Shown here one piece after another: positions 54,128 through 64,000 of a DNA stretch of 64,000 nucleotides; the first letter of the stretch is position 1; each line of letters opens with the position of its first letter. Position numbers and translations under genes: made by a program. The notes beneath the pieces were generated by a model that saw only the letters and a program-made list of their open reading frames with translations, was not told the origin of the DNA and did no database searches. The stretch comes from Klebsiella indica (lineage in GTDB: Bacteria; Pseudomonadota; Gammaproteobacteria; Enterobacterales; Enterobacteriaceae), in assembly GCF_005860775.1 (NCBI RefSeq), contig NZ_VCHQ01000006.1, positions 102,831 to 166,830 of the forward strand, written 5' to 3'.

Positions 54128-55157
54128 AGTCACCCGTTGTATTGATAAGCTCCCTTACCACACTGGTGGCGAAGCTGCCCGCAGGCAGCCAGAAACGCAG
54201 TTCAACGGTAACGTCATCCCACCAGTTCCAGCGCATCTGCTGCGGATAAAGCAGCATTGCCCGGCGGGCCGCCTCCACTTTTTCACGCACCAGCAGCATT
54301 TGTAATTGCGTCTCTTCGGCCACCGCCGCCCGTTCAGCGGCCAGCGCATCCCGCTGGCTCCCCCAGTCACCGCTCCCCGGAAGCGCCGCGGTAATCATCA
54401 GCTCACGGCTGTCCACGCGCGCCTGGAGTTGCGCCCGTTCTTCCGCAGTCGCGACAAACCAGCTTCCGCGCCCCGCTAATTGTAGCGCATCGCCATCAAC
54501 AACCTGATTAAATTCCGTTTTTTTTAATCTAATACCAACCTGTTGATTAAACAATGTGCTGCGGGCCGCCGACAACCAAAAACTGCGTTTATTGCGATCG
54601 CGCACCGACGCGCCGCTCTCGGCCCAGCGCAGAGCCCCCAGCAGGTTACTGCCGCCGATACCAAAGCGCTGGGCGCCGAAATAGTTCGGTACGCCGCGTT
54701 CGGCAATCGCCTGTAAACGCCTTTCGACATCGTCACGCGCACTGATTTCGCGCAGCACCAGAGTGAACTGGTTGCCTTTTAGCGCCCCGAGCCGCAGTTT
54801 ACGTTTATGTCGCGCGTACTCCAGTACCTTGCAGCCTTCAAGCTGAAATTTGCTCAGATCCGGCATCGCTTTCCCCGGCACTCTGGCGCACAGCCACTGT
54901 TCAGTGACCGCATATTTGTCTTTTTGCCCGGCAAAACTCACTTCACGTGCATGAATTTTAAGGAACTTCGCCAGCGCATCAGCAACAAAACGCGTATTAC
55001 AGCCGTTTTTCAGAATCCTCACCAGCACATGCTCGCCTTCACCGTCAGGCGCAAAGCCGAGATCCTCAACCACGACAAAATCTTCCGGGTTCGCTTTCAA
55101 CAGCCCCTGGCTAAGCGGTTTACCGTGCAGATAAGTGAGTTCGTCAAACGCTATCAT
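54108..55157 (-). CDS. truD: tRNA pseudouridine(13) synthase TruD
   Basis: A 349-residue enzyme making pseudouridine 13 in tRNA-Glu. The catalytic aspartate lies in [22 protein letters not shown] is another family signature, and the TRUD insertion domain occupies about 155-305. It overlaps ispF by 4 bases upstream and surE by 20 bases downstream, so translation is coupled. Confidence 0.97.
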   Translation of the reverse strand: MIAFDELTYLHGKPLSQGLLKANPEDFVVVEDLGFAPDGEGEHVLVRILKNGCNTRFVADALAKFLKIHAREVSFAGQKDKYAVTEQWLCARVPGKAMPDLSKFQLEGCKVLEYARHKRKLRLGALKGNQFTLVLREISARDDVERRLQAIAERGVPNYFGAQRFGIGGSNLLGALRWAESGASVRDRNKRSFWLSAARSTLFNQQVGIRLKKTEFNQVVDGDALQLAGRGSWFVATAEERAQLQARVDSRELMITAALPGSGDWGSQRDALAAERAAVAEETQLQMLLVREKVEAARRAMLLYPQQMRWNWWDDVTVELRFWLPAGSFATSVVRELINTTGDYANIAE

Positions 55158-55633
55158 TTCTCCGCCTTATGCAGCAGCGCCACCGCTTCGCAGGCGATGC
55201 CCTCGCCACGCCCGGTAAAGCCCAGCTTTTCGGTAGTCGTCGCTTTGACGTTAACATCATCCATATGGCAGCCGAGATCTTCCGCAATAAAAACGCGCAT
55301 CTGCGGAATATGCGGCAACATTTTCGGCGCCTGAGCGATGATGGTGACGTCTACGTTGCCGAGGGTATAACCTTTTGCCTGAATCCGGCGCCACGCCTCG
55401 CGCAGCAGCTCACGGCTATCGGCGCCTTTAAAGGCCGGATCGGTGTCGGGGAACAGCTTACCGATGTCCCCCAGCGCCGCCGCGCCCAACAGCGCGTCGG
55501 TCAGCGCGTGTAACGCGACATCGCCATCAGAATGCGCCAGCAGCCCCTTTTCATAAGGTACACGCACGCCACCGATAATGATTGGGCCTTCACCGCCAAA
55601 AGCGTGTACGTCAAAACCGTGTCCAATTCGCAT
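55154..55633 (-). CDS. ispF: 2-C-methyl-D-erythritol 2,4-cyclodiphosphate synthase
   Basis: A 159-residue trimeric enzyme of the non-mevalonate isoprenoid pathway that cyclises CDP-ME-2-phosphate. Metal ligands Asp8 and His10 in GHGFDVHAF and His42 in AHSDGDV, and [11 protein letters not shown] is conserved. It shares one base with ispD, the preceding pathway gene in this operon. Confidence 0.98.
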   Translation of the reverse strand: MRIGHGFDVHAFGGEGPIIIGGVRVPYEKGLLAHSDGDVALHALTDALLGAAALGDIGKLFPDTDPAFKGADSRELLREAWRRIQAKGYTLGNVDVTIIAQAPKMLPHIPQMRVFIAEDLGCHMDDVNVKATTTEKLGFTGRGEGIACEAVALLHKAEK

Positions 55634-56343
55634 TAAGCCTTCTCCTGGTGTCGGGAACGGGTAAGGTAAAATTCAGCCAGCGCCAGGTCTTCCGGGCGCG
55701 TTACTTTAATATTATCTGCGCGCCCGGCAACCAGTTCAGGATGGAAGCCGCAGTACTCCAGCGCCGAGGCTTCATCGGTAATGATCGCCCCTTCATTAAG
55801 CGCGCGCGTCAGGCAATCGACAAGCAGTTCGCGAGGAAAAAATTGCGGCGTCAGCGCATGCCATAAATCGTTGCGTTCAACCGTGTGGGCAATAGACGAC
55901 TTTCCCGGCTCCGCACGTTTCATGGTATCGCGAACCGGCGCAGCCAGAATGCCGCCCGTGCGGCTGGTTTCACAGAGTTGCAGCAGGCGGCTGAGATCGT
56001 CCTGATGCAGGCAGGGACGCGCGGCATCATGCACCAGCACCCAGTCGGCCTCGACAAGCGCCTGCAGGCCCGCGAGGACGGAATCCGCACGTTCCGTACC
56101 GCCATCAACAACGGTAATTTGTGGATGATTGGCCAACGGTAATTGGCTAAAGCGCACATCGCCAGGGCTGACGGCAATAACCACCCGCCGTATACGCGGG
56201 TTTGCCAACAGCGCGGCGACCGCGTGTTCGAGAATCGTTTTGTTACCGATTGAGAGATATTGTTTAGGGCATTCCGTTTGCATGCGGCGGCCAAAACCGG
56301 CTGCCGGCACCACGGCGCAAACGCCCGGAAAAGTGGCTGCCAT
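55633..56343 (-). CDS. ispD: 2-C-methyl-D-erythritol 4-phosphate cytidylyltransferase
   Basis: A 236-residue enzyme that transfers CMP to methylerythritol phosphate. The nucleotide-binding start is PAAGFGRRM with KQYL, and [10 protein letters not shown] forms the metal site. The start MAATFPGV gives the E. coli length; the longer in-frame stretch overlaps the ftsB end. It lies 19 bases after ftsB and touches ispF. Confidence 0.98.
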   Translation of the reverse strand: MAATFPGVCAVVPAAGFGRRMQTECPKQYLSIGNKTILEHAVAALLANPRIRRVVIAVSPGDVRFSQLPLANHPQITVVDGGTERADSVLAGLQALVEADWVLVHDAARPCLHQDDLSRLLQLCETSRTGGILAAPVRDTMKRAEPGKSSIAHTVERNDLWHALTPQFFPRELLVDCLTRALNEGAIITDEASALEYCGFHPELVAGRADNIKVTRPEDLALAEFYLTRSRHQEKA

Positions 56344-56362
56344 GTTGTAATCCTGGGCCTGT

Positions 56363-56680
56363 TTATCGATTATTCTGCTGTTGCCCCGACGCCTGGTTGC
56401 GTTTTGACGCATCCGGTACCAGACGATAAAACGTTTCGCCCGGGCGGGTCATACTGAGTTCATTGCGCGCACGCTCTTCGATCGCTTCCAGACCGCCGTT
56501 GAGATCGTCAATTTCGGCGAACAACTGATCGTTGCGAGCCTTTAATTTAGCGTTAGTTGCCTGCTGCGCGGAGACATCGTCATTAACCCGGCTATAGTCA
56601 TGCAGACCATTTTTGCCGAACCACAGCGAGTACTGAAGCCAGACCAGCAAAGCCAATAATAGCAGCGTTAATTTACCCAT
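56363..56680 (-). CDS. ftsB: Cell division protein FtsB
   Basis: A 105-residue bitopic inner-membrane protein with one membrane helix (about 4-21) followed by a coiled coil (about 28-72, [20 protein letters not shown]). It forms the FtsQLB complex that triggers septal wall synthesis. Size and sequence match the family, and it heads the ispD-ispF-truD-surE-pcm gene string. Confidence 0.97.
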   Translation of the reverse strand: MGKLTLLLLALLVWLQYSLWFGKNGLHDYSRVNDDVSAQQATNAKLKARNDQLFAEIDDLNGGLEAIEERARNELSMTRPGETFYRLVPDASKRNQASGQQQNNR

Positions 56681-56820
56681 TCTGCCCCCTGAAAAACGGC
56701 ATCATCATCCCATAACTCGCGCGAGTACTCTACCCGGGCGCGCGGACGACGCCGCGTAACGCGGGGACTGTACCACATTTTTACCGTTGATACCCAGGCC
56801 AGATTCATTCGAAAAATGGA

Positions 56821-57144
56821 CTAACCCAGTAACCAGAGGAACAGCAGGCCGAACAGCAGGCCGACGGTTAACAACGTCGCACAGACGCTGTACTGAAGTT
56901 TACCGTTCAGCAGTGAATGCAGCGCGATGCCGACCACGACGGCAACCGGCATTAACGCCAGAAAGAACGGCCAGGTGTAGAGGAGAAAAAAAAGCGTGTT
57001 ACTGCCATAAATCAGGAAGGGAATACCCAGTGCGAGCAGCCATGAAATAAACCCCACGGCGGCCCCCGATAGAGACCAGTTGGTCTCATCGTTGACTGCC
57101 GGTGGCGGCTCTGAACGAATAATACTGATGTTCTGGGTATTGCG
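56821..57144 (-). CDS. ygbE: YgbE, inner-membrane protein of unknown function
   Basis: A 107-residue protein with three predicted membrane helices (about 30-45, 48-75 and 85-106), equal in length to E. coli YgbE. The start MRNTQNISI was chosen for that match. Function unknown. It follows cysC on the same strand by 56 bases, and may be co-transcribed with the sulfate-activation genes. Confidence 0.9.
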   Translation of the reverse strand, partial: RNTQNISIIRSEPPPAVNDETNWSLSGAAVGFISWLLALGIPFLIYGSNTLFFLLYTWPFFLALMPVAVVVGIALHSLLNGKLQYSVCATLLTVGLLFGLLFLWLLG

Positions 57145-57200
57145 CATAATAAATCCTGTTGACCTGGCGACCGGCACCCATCAATGATGCCGCTGCCGTT

Positions 57201-57806
57201 TCAGGATCTGATAATATCGCGCTCCCGGAGCAGGTCTAATAGTTGGTGCACCAAATTTGTTACCAATTGTTGACCGTCGAGATGAACGTCTTCCTGCTCC
57301 GGAGATTCATACACTGAATCAATACCGGTAAAGTTACGCAATTGTCCGGCCCGCGCCTTCTTGTACAAGCCTTTCGGGTCCCGCGCTTCGCAGATGGCCA
57401 ATGGCGTGTCGACAAAAACCTCGATAAAACGCCCTTCGCCTAAGCGCTCGCGCACCATTTGCCGCTCCGCGCGATGCGGAGAAATAAATGCCGTCAGGAC
57501 GACCAGGCCGGCCTCAACCATGAGCTTCGCCACTTCGCCCACGCGGCGAATATTTTCTCTGCGGTCATCATCGCTGAATCCAAGATCGCTGCACAAACCG
57601 TGGCGCACGTTGTCACCATCAAGCAACCAGGTGCTGACCCCCAGTTTGTGAAGCGCCTCTTCCAGCGCGCCAGCAACCGTTGATTTTCCTGAACCGGAAA
57701 GTCCCGTAAACCAGACCACCGCCCCCTTATGCCCATGCAGCGCTTCACGATCTTCCCGCGTTATCGCATGAGCATGCCAGACGATATTTTCATCATGCCC
57801 GGCCAT
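57201..57806 (-). CDS. cysC: Adenylylsulfate kinase
   Basis: A 201-residue kinase that phosphorylates APS to PAPS, the second step of sulfate activation. P-loop [19 protein letters not shown] and [10 protein letters not shown] with the conserved serine. Length equals E. coli CysC. It shares one base with cysN. Confidence 0.98.
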   Translation of the reverse strand: MAGHDENIVWHAHAITREDREALHGHKGAVVWFTGLSGSGKSTVAGALEEALHKLGVSTWLLDGDNVRHGLCSDLGFSDDDRRENIRRVGEVAKLMVEAGLVVLTAFISPHRAERQMVRERLGEGRFIEVFVDTPLAICEARDPKGLYKKARAGQLRNFTGIDSVYESPEQEDVHLDGQQLVTNLVHQLLDLLRERDIIRS

Positions 57807-59233
57807 TACTTGCCCCCCAGCAAGTCGCGCGCATCCCAGTGCGGGAAGTGCTTGCGAATCAGTTGATTCAGTTCAAGCTCAAACGCACTGTATTGCGACG
57901 CAGCCGTCGGCGCCTGTGCATGCGTTTCACGCACCAGGCCTGCGCCCACGGTAACGTTAGAGAGACGATCAATAAAGATCAGCCCGCCGGTCACCGGATT
58001 ATCCTGATATTTATCCAGCACCATTGGTTCGTCGAAGGTCAGATCCACCAGACCAATCCCGTTCAGCGGCAGCGATTCGACATCATGCTGCGTCAGGTTG
58101 TTGATGTTAACCTGATAGCGGAGCCTATCAACACGGGCGCGGGTTTTCTTACCGGCGATTTTAATGTCATAGCTCTGACCCGGAGCCAGCGCTTGTTCCG
58201 CCATCCACACCACATCAATGCTGGCGCTTTGTACCGCAGGCAGGGATACCGACGCATCCACCAGAAGATCGCCGCGGCTAATATCAATCTCATCTTCCAG
58301 CACGATAGTAATCGCTTCCCCGGCTCCGGCCTGCTCCAGGTCGCCATCAAAGGTGACAATGCGCGCGACACGAGATTCCACGCCCGATGGCAGCACCTTC
58401 AGGCGCTGTCCGACCGTCACGTTGCCGGACGCAACCGTACCGGAAAAACCGCGAAAATCGAGGTTCGGGCGGTTGACGTACTGCACCGGGAAACGCAGCG
58501 GCTGACTTTCCACCACTCGCTGAATCTCGACGGTTTCCAGCACTTCCAGCAGCGTCGGACCGCTGTACCACGGCATGTTATCGCTCTGGTTGGCGACGTT
58601 GTCCCCTTCCAGCGCCGACAGCGGCACAAAACGAATATCCGGGTTGCCCGACAGTTGCTCAGCGAAGGTCAGATACTCTTCGCGGATGGTGTTAAAGATC
58701 TCTTCACTAAAATCGACAAGATCCATTTTGTTCACCGCCACCACCAGGTGCTTGATCCCCAGCAGCGTGGAGATAAAACTGTGACGGCGGGTTTGGTCCA
58801 GCACCCCTTTACGGGCATCGATCAGCAGGATTGCCAGCTCGCAGGTTGACGCGCCGGTCGCCATGTTACGGGTGTACTGCTCGTGCCCGGGCGTATCGGC
58901 GATAATAAATTTACGTTTCTCGGTAGAGAAATAACGGTAAGCCACGTCGATAGTGATGCCCTGCTCACGCTCCGCCTGCAGACCGTCCACCAGCAACGCC
59001 AGATCCAGTTTTTCGCCCTGAGTACCGTGACGCTTGCTGTCATTATGCAGCGATGACAGCTGATCTTCATAAATCTGTCGGGTATCGTGCAGCAGTCGGC
59101 CAATCAGGGTGCTTTTACCATCATCAACGCTGCCGCAGGTCAGAAAACGCAGCAGGCTTTTGTGCTGCTGAGCGTGCAGATAGGCTTCTACGCCGCCTTC
59201 ATCGGCAATTTGTTGTGCAATAGTGGTATTCAT
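57806..59233 (-). CDS. cysN: Sulfate adenylyltransferase subunit 1 (GTPase)
   Basis: A 475-residue GTPase subunit related to EF-Tu. G1 [10 protein letters not shown]3 DTPGHEQY and G4 NKMD are all present, followed by two beta-barrel domains. GTP hydrolysis drives formation of APS by CysD. The gene lies 9 bases after cysD and touches cysC. Confidence 0.98.
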   Translation of the reverse strand: MNTTIAQQIADEGGVEAYLHAQQHKSLLRFLTCGSVDDGKSTLIGRLLHDTRQIYEDQLSSLHNDSKRHGTQGEKLDLALLVDGLQAEREQGITIDVAYRYFSTEKRKFIIADTPGHEQYTRNMATGASTCELAILLIDARKGVLDQTRRHSFISTLLGIKHLVVAVNKMDLVDFSEEIFNTIREEYLTFAEQLSGNPDIRFVPLSALEGDNVANQSDNMPWYSGPTLLEVLETVEIQRVVESQPLRFPVQYVNRPNLDFRGFSGTVASGNVTVGQRLKVLPSGVESRVARIVTFDGDLEQAGAGEAITIVLEDEIDISRGDLLVDASVSLPAVQSASIDVVWMAEQALAPGQSYDIKIAGKKTRARVDRLRYQVNINNLTQHDVESLPLNGIGLVDLTFDEPMVLDKYQDNPVTGGLIFIDRLSNVTVGAGLVRETHAQAPTAASQYSAFELELNQLIRKHFPHWDARDLLGGK

Positions 59234-59242
59234 GGCGGCTCC

Positions 59243-60151
59243 TTAGAAATAACCCTGACGTTTCTTCAGCTCCATAGAGCCTGCCTGGTCGCGGTCAATC
59301 ACGCGCCCCTGTCGTTCGCTGGTGGTAGAGACCAGCATCTCTTCGATGATCTCCGGCAGCGTTTGCGCATTAGACTCCACCGCGCCGGTCAGCGGCCAAC
59401 AGCCGAGGGTACGGAAGCGCACCATCTGTTTTTTGATCATCTCCCCAGGCTGCAAATCAATCCGATCATCGTCGATCATCATCAGCATGCCGTCACGCTC
59501 CAGCACCGGGCGTTCTGCCGCCAGATACAGCGGAACGATTTCAATGTTTTCCAGATAGATGTACTGCCAGATATCCAGCTCGGTCCAGTTGGAGAGCGGG
59601 AAGACGCGGATGCTTTCGCCTTTGTTAATCTGGCCGTTATAGTTGTGCCACAGTTCCGGGCGCTGATTTTTCGGGTCCCAGCGGTGGAAGCGATCGCGGA
59701 AAGAGTAGATTCGTTCTTTTGCGCGGGATTTCTCTTCATCGCGGCGCGCGCCGCCGAACGCCGCATCAAAGCCGTATTTATTCAGCGCCTGCTTGAGCCC
59801 TTCGGTTTTCATGATATCGGTATGCTTGGCGCTGCCGTGAACGAACGGGTTAATCCCCATCGCCACCCCTTCCGGGTTTTTATGCACCAGCAGCTCGCAG
59901 CCGTAGGCTTTCGCGGTACGGTCACGGAACTCGTACATTTCGCGAAATTTCCAGCCCGTATCAACATGCAGCAGCGGGAATGGCAGGGTTCCGGGATAAA
60001 ACGCTTTACGCGCCAGATGCAGCATTACGCTGGAGTCTTTACCGATGGAGTACATCATCACCGGGTTAGAGAATTCGGCGGCCACCTCGCGAATGATATG
60101 GATGCTTTCCGCCTCCAGTTGCCGCAGGTGAGTGAGTCGTTTTTGGTCCAT
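59243..60151 (-). CDS. cysD: Sulfate adenylyltransferase subunit 2
   Basis: A 302-residue PP-loop enzyme that makes APS from ATP and sulfate. The PP-loop is [10 protein letters not shown], and [16 protein letters not shown] follows. It is normally first in cysDNC and under CysB control in response to sulfur starvation. Here cysG lies upstream on the same strand with 155 bases between, most of them filled by a repeat element. Confidence 0.98.
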   Translation of the reverse strand: MDQKRLTHLRQLEAESIHIIREVAAEFSNPVMMYSIGKDSSVMLHLARKAFYPGTLPFPLLHVDTGWKFREMYEFRDRTAKAYGCELLVHKNPEGVAMGINPFVHGSAKHTDIMKTEGLKQALNKYGFDAAFGGARRDEEKSRAKERIYSFRDRFHRWDPKNQRPELWHNYNGQINKGESIRVFPLSNWTELDIWQYIYLENIEIVPLYLAAERPVLERDGMLMMIDDDRIDLQPGEMIKKQMVRFRTLGCWPLTGAVESNAQTLPEIIEEMLVSTTSERQGRVIDRDQAGSMELKKRQGYF

Positions 60152-60165
60152 AACCGTTCCTTATA

Positions 60166-60302
60166 AGGCCTGGTGCAACAGGCGTTATTGTTGCAGCCAG
60201 TTTGGTTACGGACAGCGCACAGCAACCGGAGCGTACAAAAGTACGTGAGGATTACGAGCACTGCCCGGAGCCAAAATGGCAAATAAAATAGCCTGTCGCG
60301 CC
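60166..60302. repeat. Diverged copy C of the ERIC-like repeat between cysG and cysD
   Basis: A segment sharing blocks with the repeat at 3186: CAGGCGTTATTG, the palindromic AACCGGAGCGTACA and AGTACGTGAGGATT, GAGCACTGCCC, and CAAAATGGCAA. Its ends differ from copies A and B, so it is an older or different subfamily. Lying in the leader upstream of cysD, it may fold in the mRNA of a cysG-cysD transcript. Confidence 0.7.
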
Positions 60303-60306
60303 GGGA

Positions 60307-61722
60307 CTAAGCCAGATTTACCACAGAAGAGTTAAACCCTTCTGCCGTCGTTGCGTGTTGAAACCAGGCGAGCTGTTGATGTAATTGCACCACTTCGCCC
60401 ACCACCAGCAGAGCGGGAATCGGAGCGTCTTCCGCCAGCTGTTCCAGTTGTTGTAATATGCCGATCTTCGTTTGCTGATCGGCGCGAGTTCCGCGAGAGA
60501 TCACCGCTACCGGGGTATTGCGATCGCGACCATGGGCGATCAGATGCGCGCTGATTTGCGCCGCTTTCAGACTGCCCATGTAAATCGCCAGGGTCTGGCC
60601 GCTTTGCGCCAGTCGTGCCCAGTCGAGTGAGGCGTTTTCCGCACTATCGTGACCGGTAATAAAAGTGGTGCTCTGGGCATAATCCCGATGAGTGAGCGGA
60701 ATACCGGCATACGCCGTCGCCCCCGCCGCGGCCGTAACGCCAGGAACAACCTGAAACGGGACACCCGCAGCCGCCGCAGCCTGTAGTTCTTCACCGCCGC
60801 GACCGAAAATAAACGGGTCGCCGCCCTTCAGGCGTATTACCGTTTTGCCCTCTTTTGCCGCCGCCACCAGCATTCGGTTGATCTCCTGCTGCGGTACGGA
60901 AACACCAGACGCGCTTTTACCAACGCAGATCGTCTCGGCGTCGCGGCGTACCAGCTCACGCACCTCCGGAGTAACCAGATGGTCATAAAACACCACATCC
61001 GCCTGCTGAATAGCCTGCAGGCCGCGCAGGGTCAGCAGCCCGGCATCGCCCGGTCCTGCCCCGACAAGAATAATTTCACCGGTGCGCTTTCCCGGCTGCC
61101 TGAGTTCGTCTTCCAGCACCTTTTTCGCCTCGGCTTCGTTGCCTGCCAGCATCAGGCTGGCAAAGCGGCCGGTAAACACGCGCTCCCAAAAGCGGCGGCG
61201 TTCGGCGGTGGTTTTGAGATGGATTTTAATATGGTGGCGCCAGTTGCTCGCCGTTTCGACCAGCCGCCCCAGATTGCCCGGCAGCAACGCCTCTATTTTT
61301 TCGCGCAGAATGCGGGAAAGCACCGGCGCCTTCCCGCTGGAAGAGATAGCCACCAGCAGCGGAGAACGATCGACAATTGAAGGAAATATAAACGAGCACA
61401 GCGCCTGGTTATCAACCACGTTGACTAACCGATAGCGCGCGTTAGCCGCGGCGGCGACGCGCTGGTTCAGGTCATCATCTTCAGTCGCGGCAATCACCAG
61501 GAAAACGTCATCAAGCTGCTGCTCTTCAAATGCGCTCGCTTGCCACTGAATTTCCTGGCGCTCAACCTTCTTGGCCAGTTCCGGAATCAACGCTTCCGCA
61601 ATAATCCGGACCTTCGCTTGCGCACGTAACAGAAACGTAATTTTGCGAGCGGCAACCTCGCCACCGCCGATAACCAGTACGGATCTTTCTTTCAATTCGG
61701 CGAACAAGGGCAAGTAATCCAC
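60307..61722 (-). CDS. cysG: Siroheme synthase CysG, second-locus copy beside cysD
   Basis: A 471-residue trifunctional enzyme: an N-terminal precorrin-2 dehydrogenase and ferrochelatase domain (NAD motif [11 protein letters not shown], about 1-210) and a C-terminal uroporphyrinogen III methyltransferase ([38 protein letters not shown]). It makes siroheme for sulfite and nitrite reductases. The main E. coli cysG is with nirBD; a copy next to cysD supplies siroheme under sulfur control in Citrobacter, Enterobacter and Klebsiella. All domains are intact. Confidence 0.95.
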   Translation of the reverse strand: MDYLPLFAELKERSVLVIGGGEVAARKITFLLRAQAKVRIIAEALIPELAKKVERQEIQWQASAFEEQQLDDVFLVIAATEDDDLNQRVAAAANARYRLVNVVDNQALCSFIFPSIVDRSPLLVAISSSGKAPVLSRILREKIEALLPGNLGRLVETASNWRHHIKIHLKTTAERRRFWERVFTGRFASLMLAGNEAEAKKVLEDELRQPGKRTGEIILVGAGPGDAGLLTLRGLQAIQQADVVFYDHLVTPEVRELVRRDAETICVGKSASGVSVPQQEINRMLVAAAKEGKTVIRLKGGDPFIFGRGGEELQAAAAAGVPFQVVPGVTAAAGATAYAGIPLTHRDYAQSTTFITGHDSAENASLDWARLAQSGQTLAIYMGSLKAAQISAHLIAHGRDRNTPVAVISRGTRADQQTKIGILQQLEQLAEDAPIPALLVVGEVVQLHQQLAWFQHATTAEGFNSSVVNLA

Positions 61723-61958
61723 TACACAAAAACTCTCTTACAATCACAATAGGGCGACTATAGGGTGCGGTTCAGAGCAAATGAAATGACGAAATGGAAT
61801 GAGTTGTTACTCAAAGGAATAACGAGCTGGAAAAGCAAATATCAAAAAGTGCTTAACATGCGATTTTTCCGCCATTTAAGCGCAATTGAAATTGTTTAAC
61901 GACGGTCACAGTTTCATACTACGCGGGAAAAATTGTTTTATGTGCTTAAGGACCGACT

Positions 61959-63047
61959 ATGTTTTCCGCATTGTGCCATCGCCTTCTCCCTCTGGCGTTA
62001 GGCGCAGGTTTTGTCTTCTTCGCCGCCCCGGCAATGAGCGCCCTGGGTGAAACCGCCAATGCACAAGCTCGTCATATCGCCACTTTTTTCCCCGGAAGAA
62101 TGACCGGCTCGCCCGCCGAGATGCTGTCAGCAGATTATTTGCGTCAGCAGTTCATGCATATGGGTTATAAGAGCGATATTCGCCGTTTTAATACCCGTTA
62201 TATTTACACCGACAACGATAAACGCCAAAACTGGCAAAACGCCACCGGCAGCACGGTTATCGCCGCGCATGAGGGTAAAGATCGCCAACAGATTATCATC
62301 ATGGCGCACCTTGATACCTACGCGCCGCAGAGCGATGCCGATGTCGAAAATAACCTCGGTGGCCTGACGCTGCAGGGTATCGATGATAATGCGCTGGGGA
62401 TTGGCGTAATGCTGGAACTTGCCGAAAAGCTAAAAAATGTCCCTACTCGCTACGGTATTCGCTTTATCGCTACCAGCGGCGAAGAGGAAGGCCGTCTTGG
62501 CGCGCAAAACCTGCTGAAACGCATGAGCGACGCGGAGAAGAAAAACACGCTGTTGGTGATTAATCTCGATAATCTGGTGGTGGGTGATAAGCTCTACTTT
62601 AATAGTGGCCGCAACACGCCAGCTTCGGTGCGTAAGCTAACCCGCGACCGGGCGCTGGCTATCGCGCACAGTAAAGGTATTAGCGCATTCAGCAATCCCG
62701 GTTTGAATCCTGCCTACCCAAAAGGTACCAGTTGCTGTAACGATGCCAGCGTGTTTGATGAAGCGGGCATCCCGGTGCTGTCCGTGGAAGCCACTAACTG
62801 GTCGTTAGGAAGAAAAGATGGTTATCAGCAGCGCGCCAAATCCCGTTCGTTCCCGAATGGCACCAGTTGGCATAATGTGCAACTGGATAACCAGCAGCAT
62901 ATTGATAAAGCGCTGCCGGGCCGAATTGCGCAGCGCAGCCGCGATGTCATGAGGATTATGCTGCCGTTGGTTAAAGAACTGGCGAAAGCGGAGAAAAAAA
63001 CGTCTCAAAACAGGCTATCAGCAAAGCCCGCCCGCAAAGGCGAATGA
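61959..63047 (+). CDS. iap: Alkaline phosphatase isozyme conversion aminopeptidase
   Basis: A 362-residue periplasmic M28-type aminopeptidase with a signal peptide (cut near AMSA). Zinc ligands AHLDTY, QGIDDNALG and SGEEEG are visible. It trims N-terminal arginine from alkaline phosphatase. In E. coli and relatives it borders the type I-E CRISPR array, which matches the repeat remnant just downstream. It diverges from cysG. Confidence 0.95.
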   Translation: MFSALCHRLLPLALGAGFVFFAAPAMSALGETANAQARHIATFFPGRMTGSPAEMLSADYLRQQFMHMGYKSDIRRFNTRYIYTDNDKRQNWQNATGSTVIAAHEGKDRQQIIIMAHLDTYAPQSDADVENNLGGLTLQGIDDNALGIGVMLELAEKLKNVPTRYGIRFIATSGEEEGRLGAQNLLKRMSDAEKKNTLLVINLDNLVVGDKLYFNSGRNTPASVRKLTRDRALAIAHSKGISAFSNPGLNPAYPKGTSCCNDASVFDEAGIPVLSVEATNWSLGRKDGYQQRAKSRSFPNGTSWHNVQLDNQQHIDKALPGRIAQRSRDVMRIMLPLVKELAKAEKKTSQNRLSAKPARKGE

Positions 63048-63082
63048 TAAACCCTATCCGCGTCTCCCCCTGCTGTCTTGCG

Positions 63083-63111
63083 ACTATAATCCCCGCTGGC
63101 GCGGGGAACAC
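63083..63111. CRISPR. Single degenerate type I-E CRISPR repeat, array end
   Basis: The last 21 bases, CCCCGCTGGCGCGGGGAACAC, shown here as CCCCGCTGGC plus GCGGGGAACAC, equal the enterobacterial type I-E repeat; the first eight bases diverge (three of eight match). A mutated last repeat at the leader-distal end near iap is usual. No second repeat follows, because an IS element begins two bases later. The rest of the array and any cas genes, if present, are outside the window. Confidence 0.8.
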
Positions 63112-63112
63112 T

Positions 63113-64000
63113 AGGCTGTGTCCCTTAACTTAACAATCGCCTTAAAAATAACCTGATCGCCCCCAGTTTTAGCATGCTCAGGTAGTTTCTGGCTGTTTTT
63201 TCCGAACATGTGGCGATTCGCCTGTTTTCTTTCAATGCTGCAAAGCTACGTTCTACTACATTGCGCTTTTTATATAAGTGGATATCCAGTTTTCGGCGTC
63301 CATCACGGCTGGCTTTCTCATTACTTTTAAAAGGAATAACTGCCTTGATTCCCTTCAATTTCAAACTAGTACGAAATTTTTTACTTGAATAACCTTTATC
63401 CGCCAGCACTGCTTTTGCCCGGGATTTCAGGCACCCACTTTGACGAATAATGCCGACCCGGTTGAGCAGAACTTGTGCATACTGGCTCTCGTGGGCTTGT
63501 CCACCACTCAGGCAGAAGCTTAATGGCAATCCTGTCCCGTCTGTCGCCAAATGGATTTTGGTGCCAAAGCCGCCGCGAGAGCGACCCAGCCCATGGTCGT
63601 TGATGTCATCGGGATGTTTTTTTTCGCACCTGCCGCTGCTTTCAGGGCCCTGATATTACTGCCATCAAGTGCAATAACATCCCAGTCAACCAACTTTTTT
63701 TCATCCAGAATCTGGAGTAATTTATTGAAAATACTGTTCATTATTCCAGCCTTAGACCATCGGTTAAAGCGGTTATAAACCGTCTTCCAGTGACCGTAAC
63801 GTTCAGGCAAATCTCTCCAGGGAGCGCCGGAACAAAGCACCCAAAATATGCCATTCATGACATGTCTGTGCGCGAAGTAAGGACGGCCACCTTTGGAGGA
63901 CCCGCTTTCAGCAGGCAACATGGGAGAAATTATCGCCCATGCATCATCAGGGAAATCGTAACGAGCCATGTTAAAGGTACTTTTGTGGTCAAAACAGGTG
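63113..64000 (-). mobile_element. IS5-family insertion sequence, right end outside window
   Basis: The element starts directly after the CRISPR repeat, at about GGCTGTGTCCCTTAAC, which should be its left terminal repeat. It encodes a DDE transposase in two overlapping frames joined by a -1 frameshift at an A8 run, typical of the IS427 group of the IS5 family. The other end and the target duplication cannot be seen. Group assignment is from protein motifs, not from a database match. Confidence 0.85.
63125..63969 (-). CDS. IS5-family transposase made by -1 frameshift (orfA and orfB)
   Basis: OrfA (63520-63969) has the helical N-terminal domain (YDFPDDAWAIISPMLP, APWRDLPERYG) and the first catalytic Asp in ALDGSN. 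The frame of orfB takes over at the A8 run at 63617-63624; reading across gives KKHPDDINDHGLGRSRGG. It has the second Asp in LATDGTG and the Glu in YKKRNVVERSF (the Y-2-R-3-E-6-K signature). The fused protein is about 280 residues and complete. Without the shift, orfA ends as a 149-residue product. So this is likely an active element, not a broken gene. Confidence 0.88.

Noticed and set aside
57839..60166. Two long plus-strand frames (336 and 359 codons) opposite cysN and cysD
   Set aside because: They are antisense to full-length, unmistakable sulfate-activation genes and have no domain of their own.
63083..63111. A full CRISPR array
   Set aside because: Only one repeat, partly mutated, is present; no second repeat or spacer is within the window.

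Overview
The window is a piece of an enterobacterial chromosome from the Salmonella/Citrobacter/Escherichia group. The right third carries the conserved order mutS, hydroxyarylate decarboxylase genes with hosA, rpoS, nlpD, pcm, surE, truD, ispF, ispD, ftsB, ygbE, cysC, cysN, cysD, iap and the edge of a type I-E CRISPR locus. A complete cysG copy beside cysD, together with the hosA cluster between mutS and rpoS, fits Citrobacter best. A Salmonella relative is not excluded, and no species was confirmed by a search.

The left 44 kb, up to mutS, is accessory DNA. From left to right it holds: the 5' part of a fucO-like alcohol dehydrogenase; an AT-rich regulatory patch (PapI/FaeA-like regulator, CadC/ToxR-like membrane regulator and a small membrane partner); a tandem HD-GYP-like gene; an 11-gene minus-strand cluster (about 4.6-16.2 kb); a seven-gene chaperone-usher fimbrial operon ending in a LuxR-type regulator (16.4-23.8 kb); an amino-acid ABC importer facing a CapA-like gene; a TetR/MFS pair; a putrescine-type ABC importer with a DmpA-like aminopeptidase and a divergent RpiR regulator; and a second RpiR-led operon (37.4-43.9 kb) with an N-carbamoyl-D-amino-acid amidase, an amino-acid ABC importer, a diaminopropionate ammonia-lyase homologue and an M20 deacylase. 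A sigma-54-type promoter precedes that operon.

The most unusual part is the 4.6-16.2 kb cluster. It starts with a 68-residue peptide that has a 15-residue microcin-like double-glycine leader and a cysteine-rich core. A thiol oxidoreductase, an LpxL/HtrB-like acyltransferase, a C39-peptidase ABC exporter, MacA- and MacB-like proteins and an outer-membrane factor follow. The last four genes are a partial fatty-acid synthase: ketosynthase, MaoC-like dehydratase, acyl carrier protein and ketoreductase. Most genes overlap or almost touch, which suggests one transcription unit. My reading is a ribosomal peptide that is oxidised, acylated with a dedicated fatty acid, trimmed and exported across both membranes. 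Two direct copies of a MITE-like repeat flank this cluster plus the HD gene.

The right third is largely housekeeping: mismatch repair, 4-hydroxybenzoate-type decarboxylation under HosA, the general stress sigma factor, isoprenoid precursor enzymes, cell division, sulfate activation and siroheme synthesis. At the far right, a single degenerate CRISPR repeat after iap is followed at once by an IS5-family element that runs out of the window.
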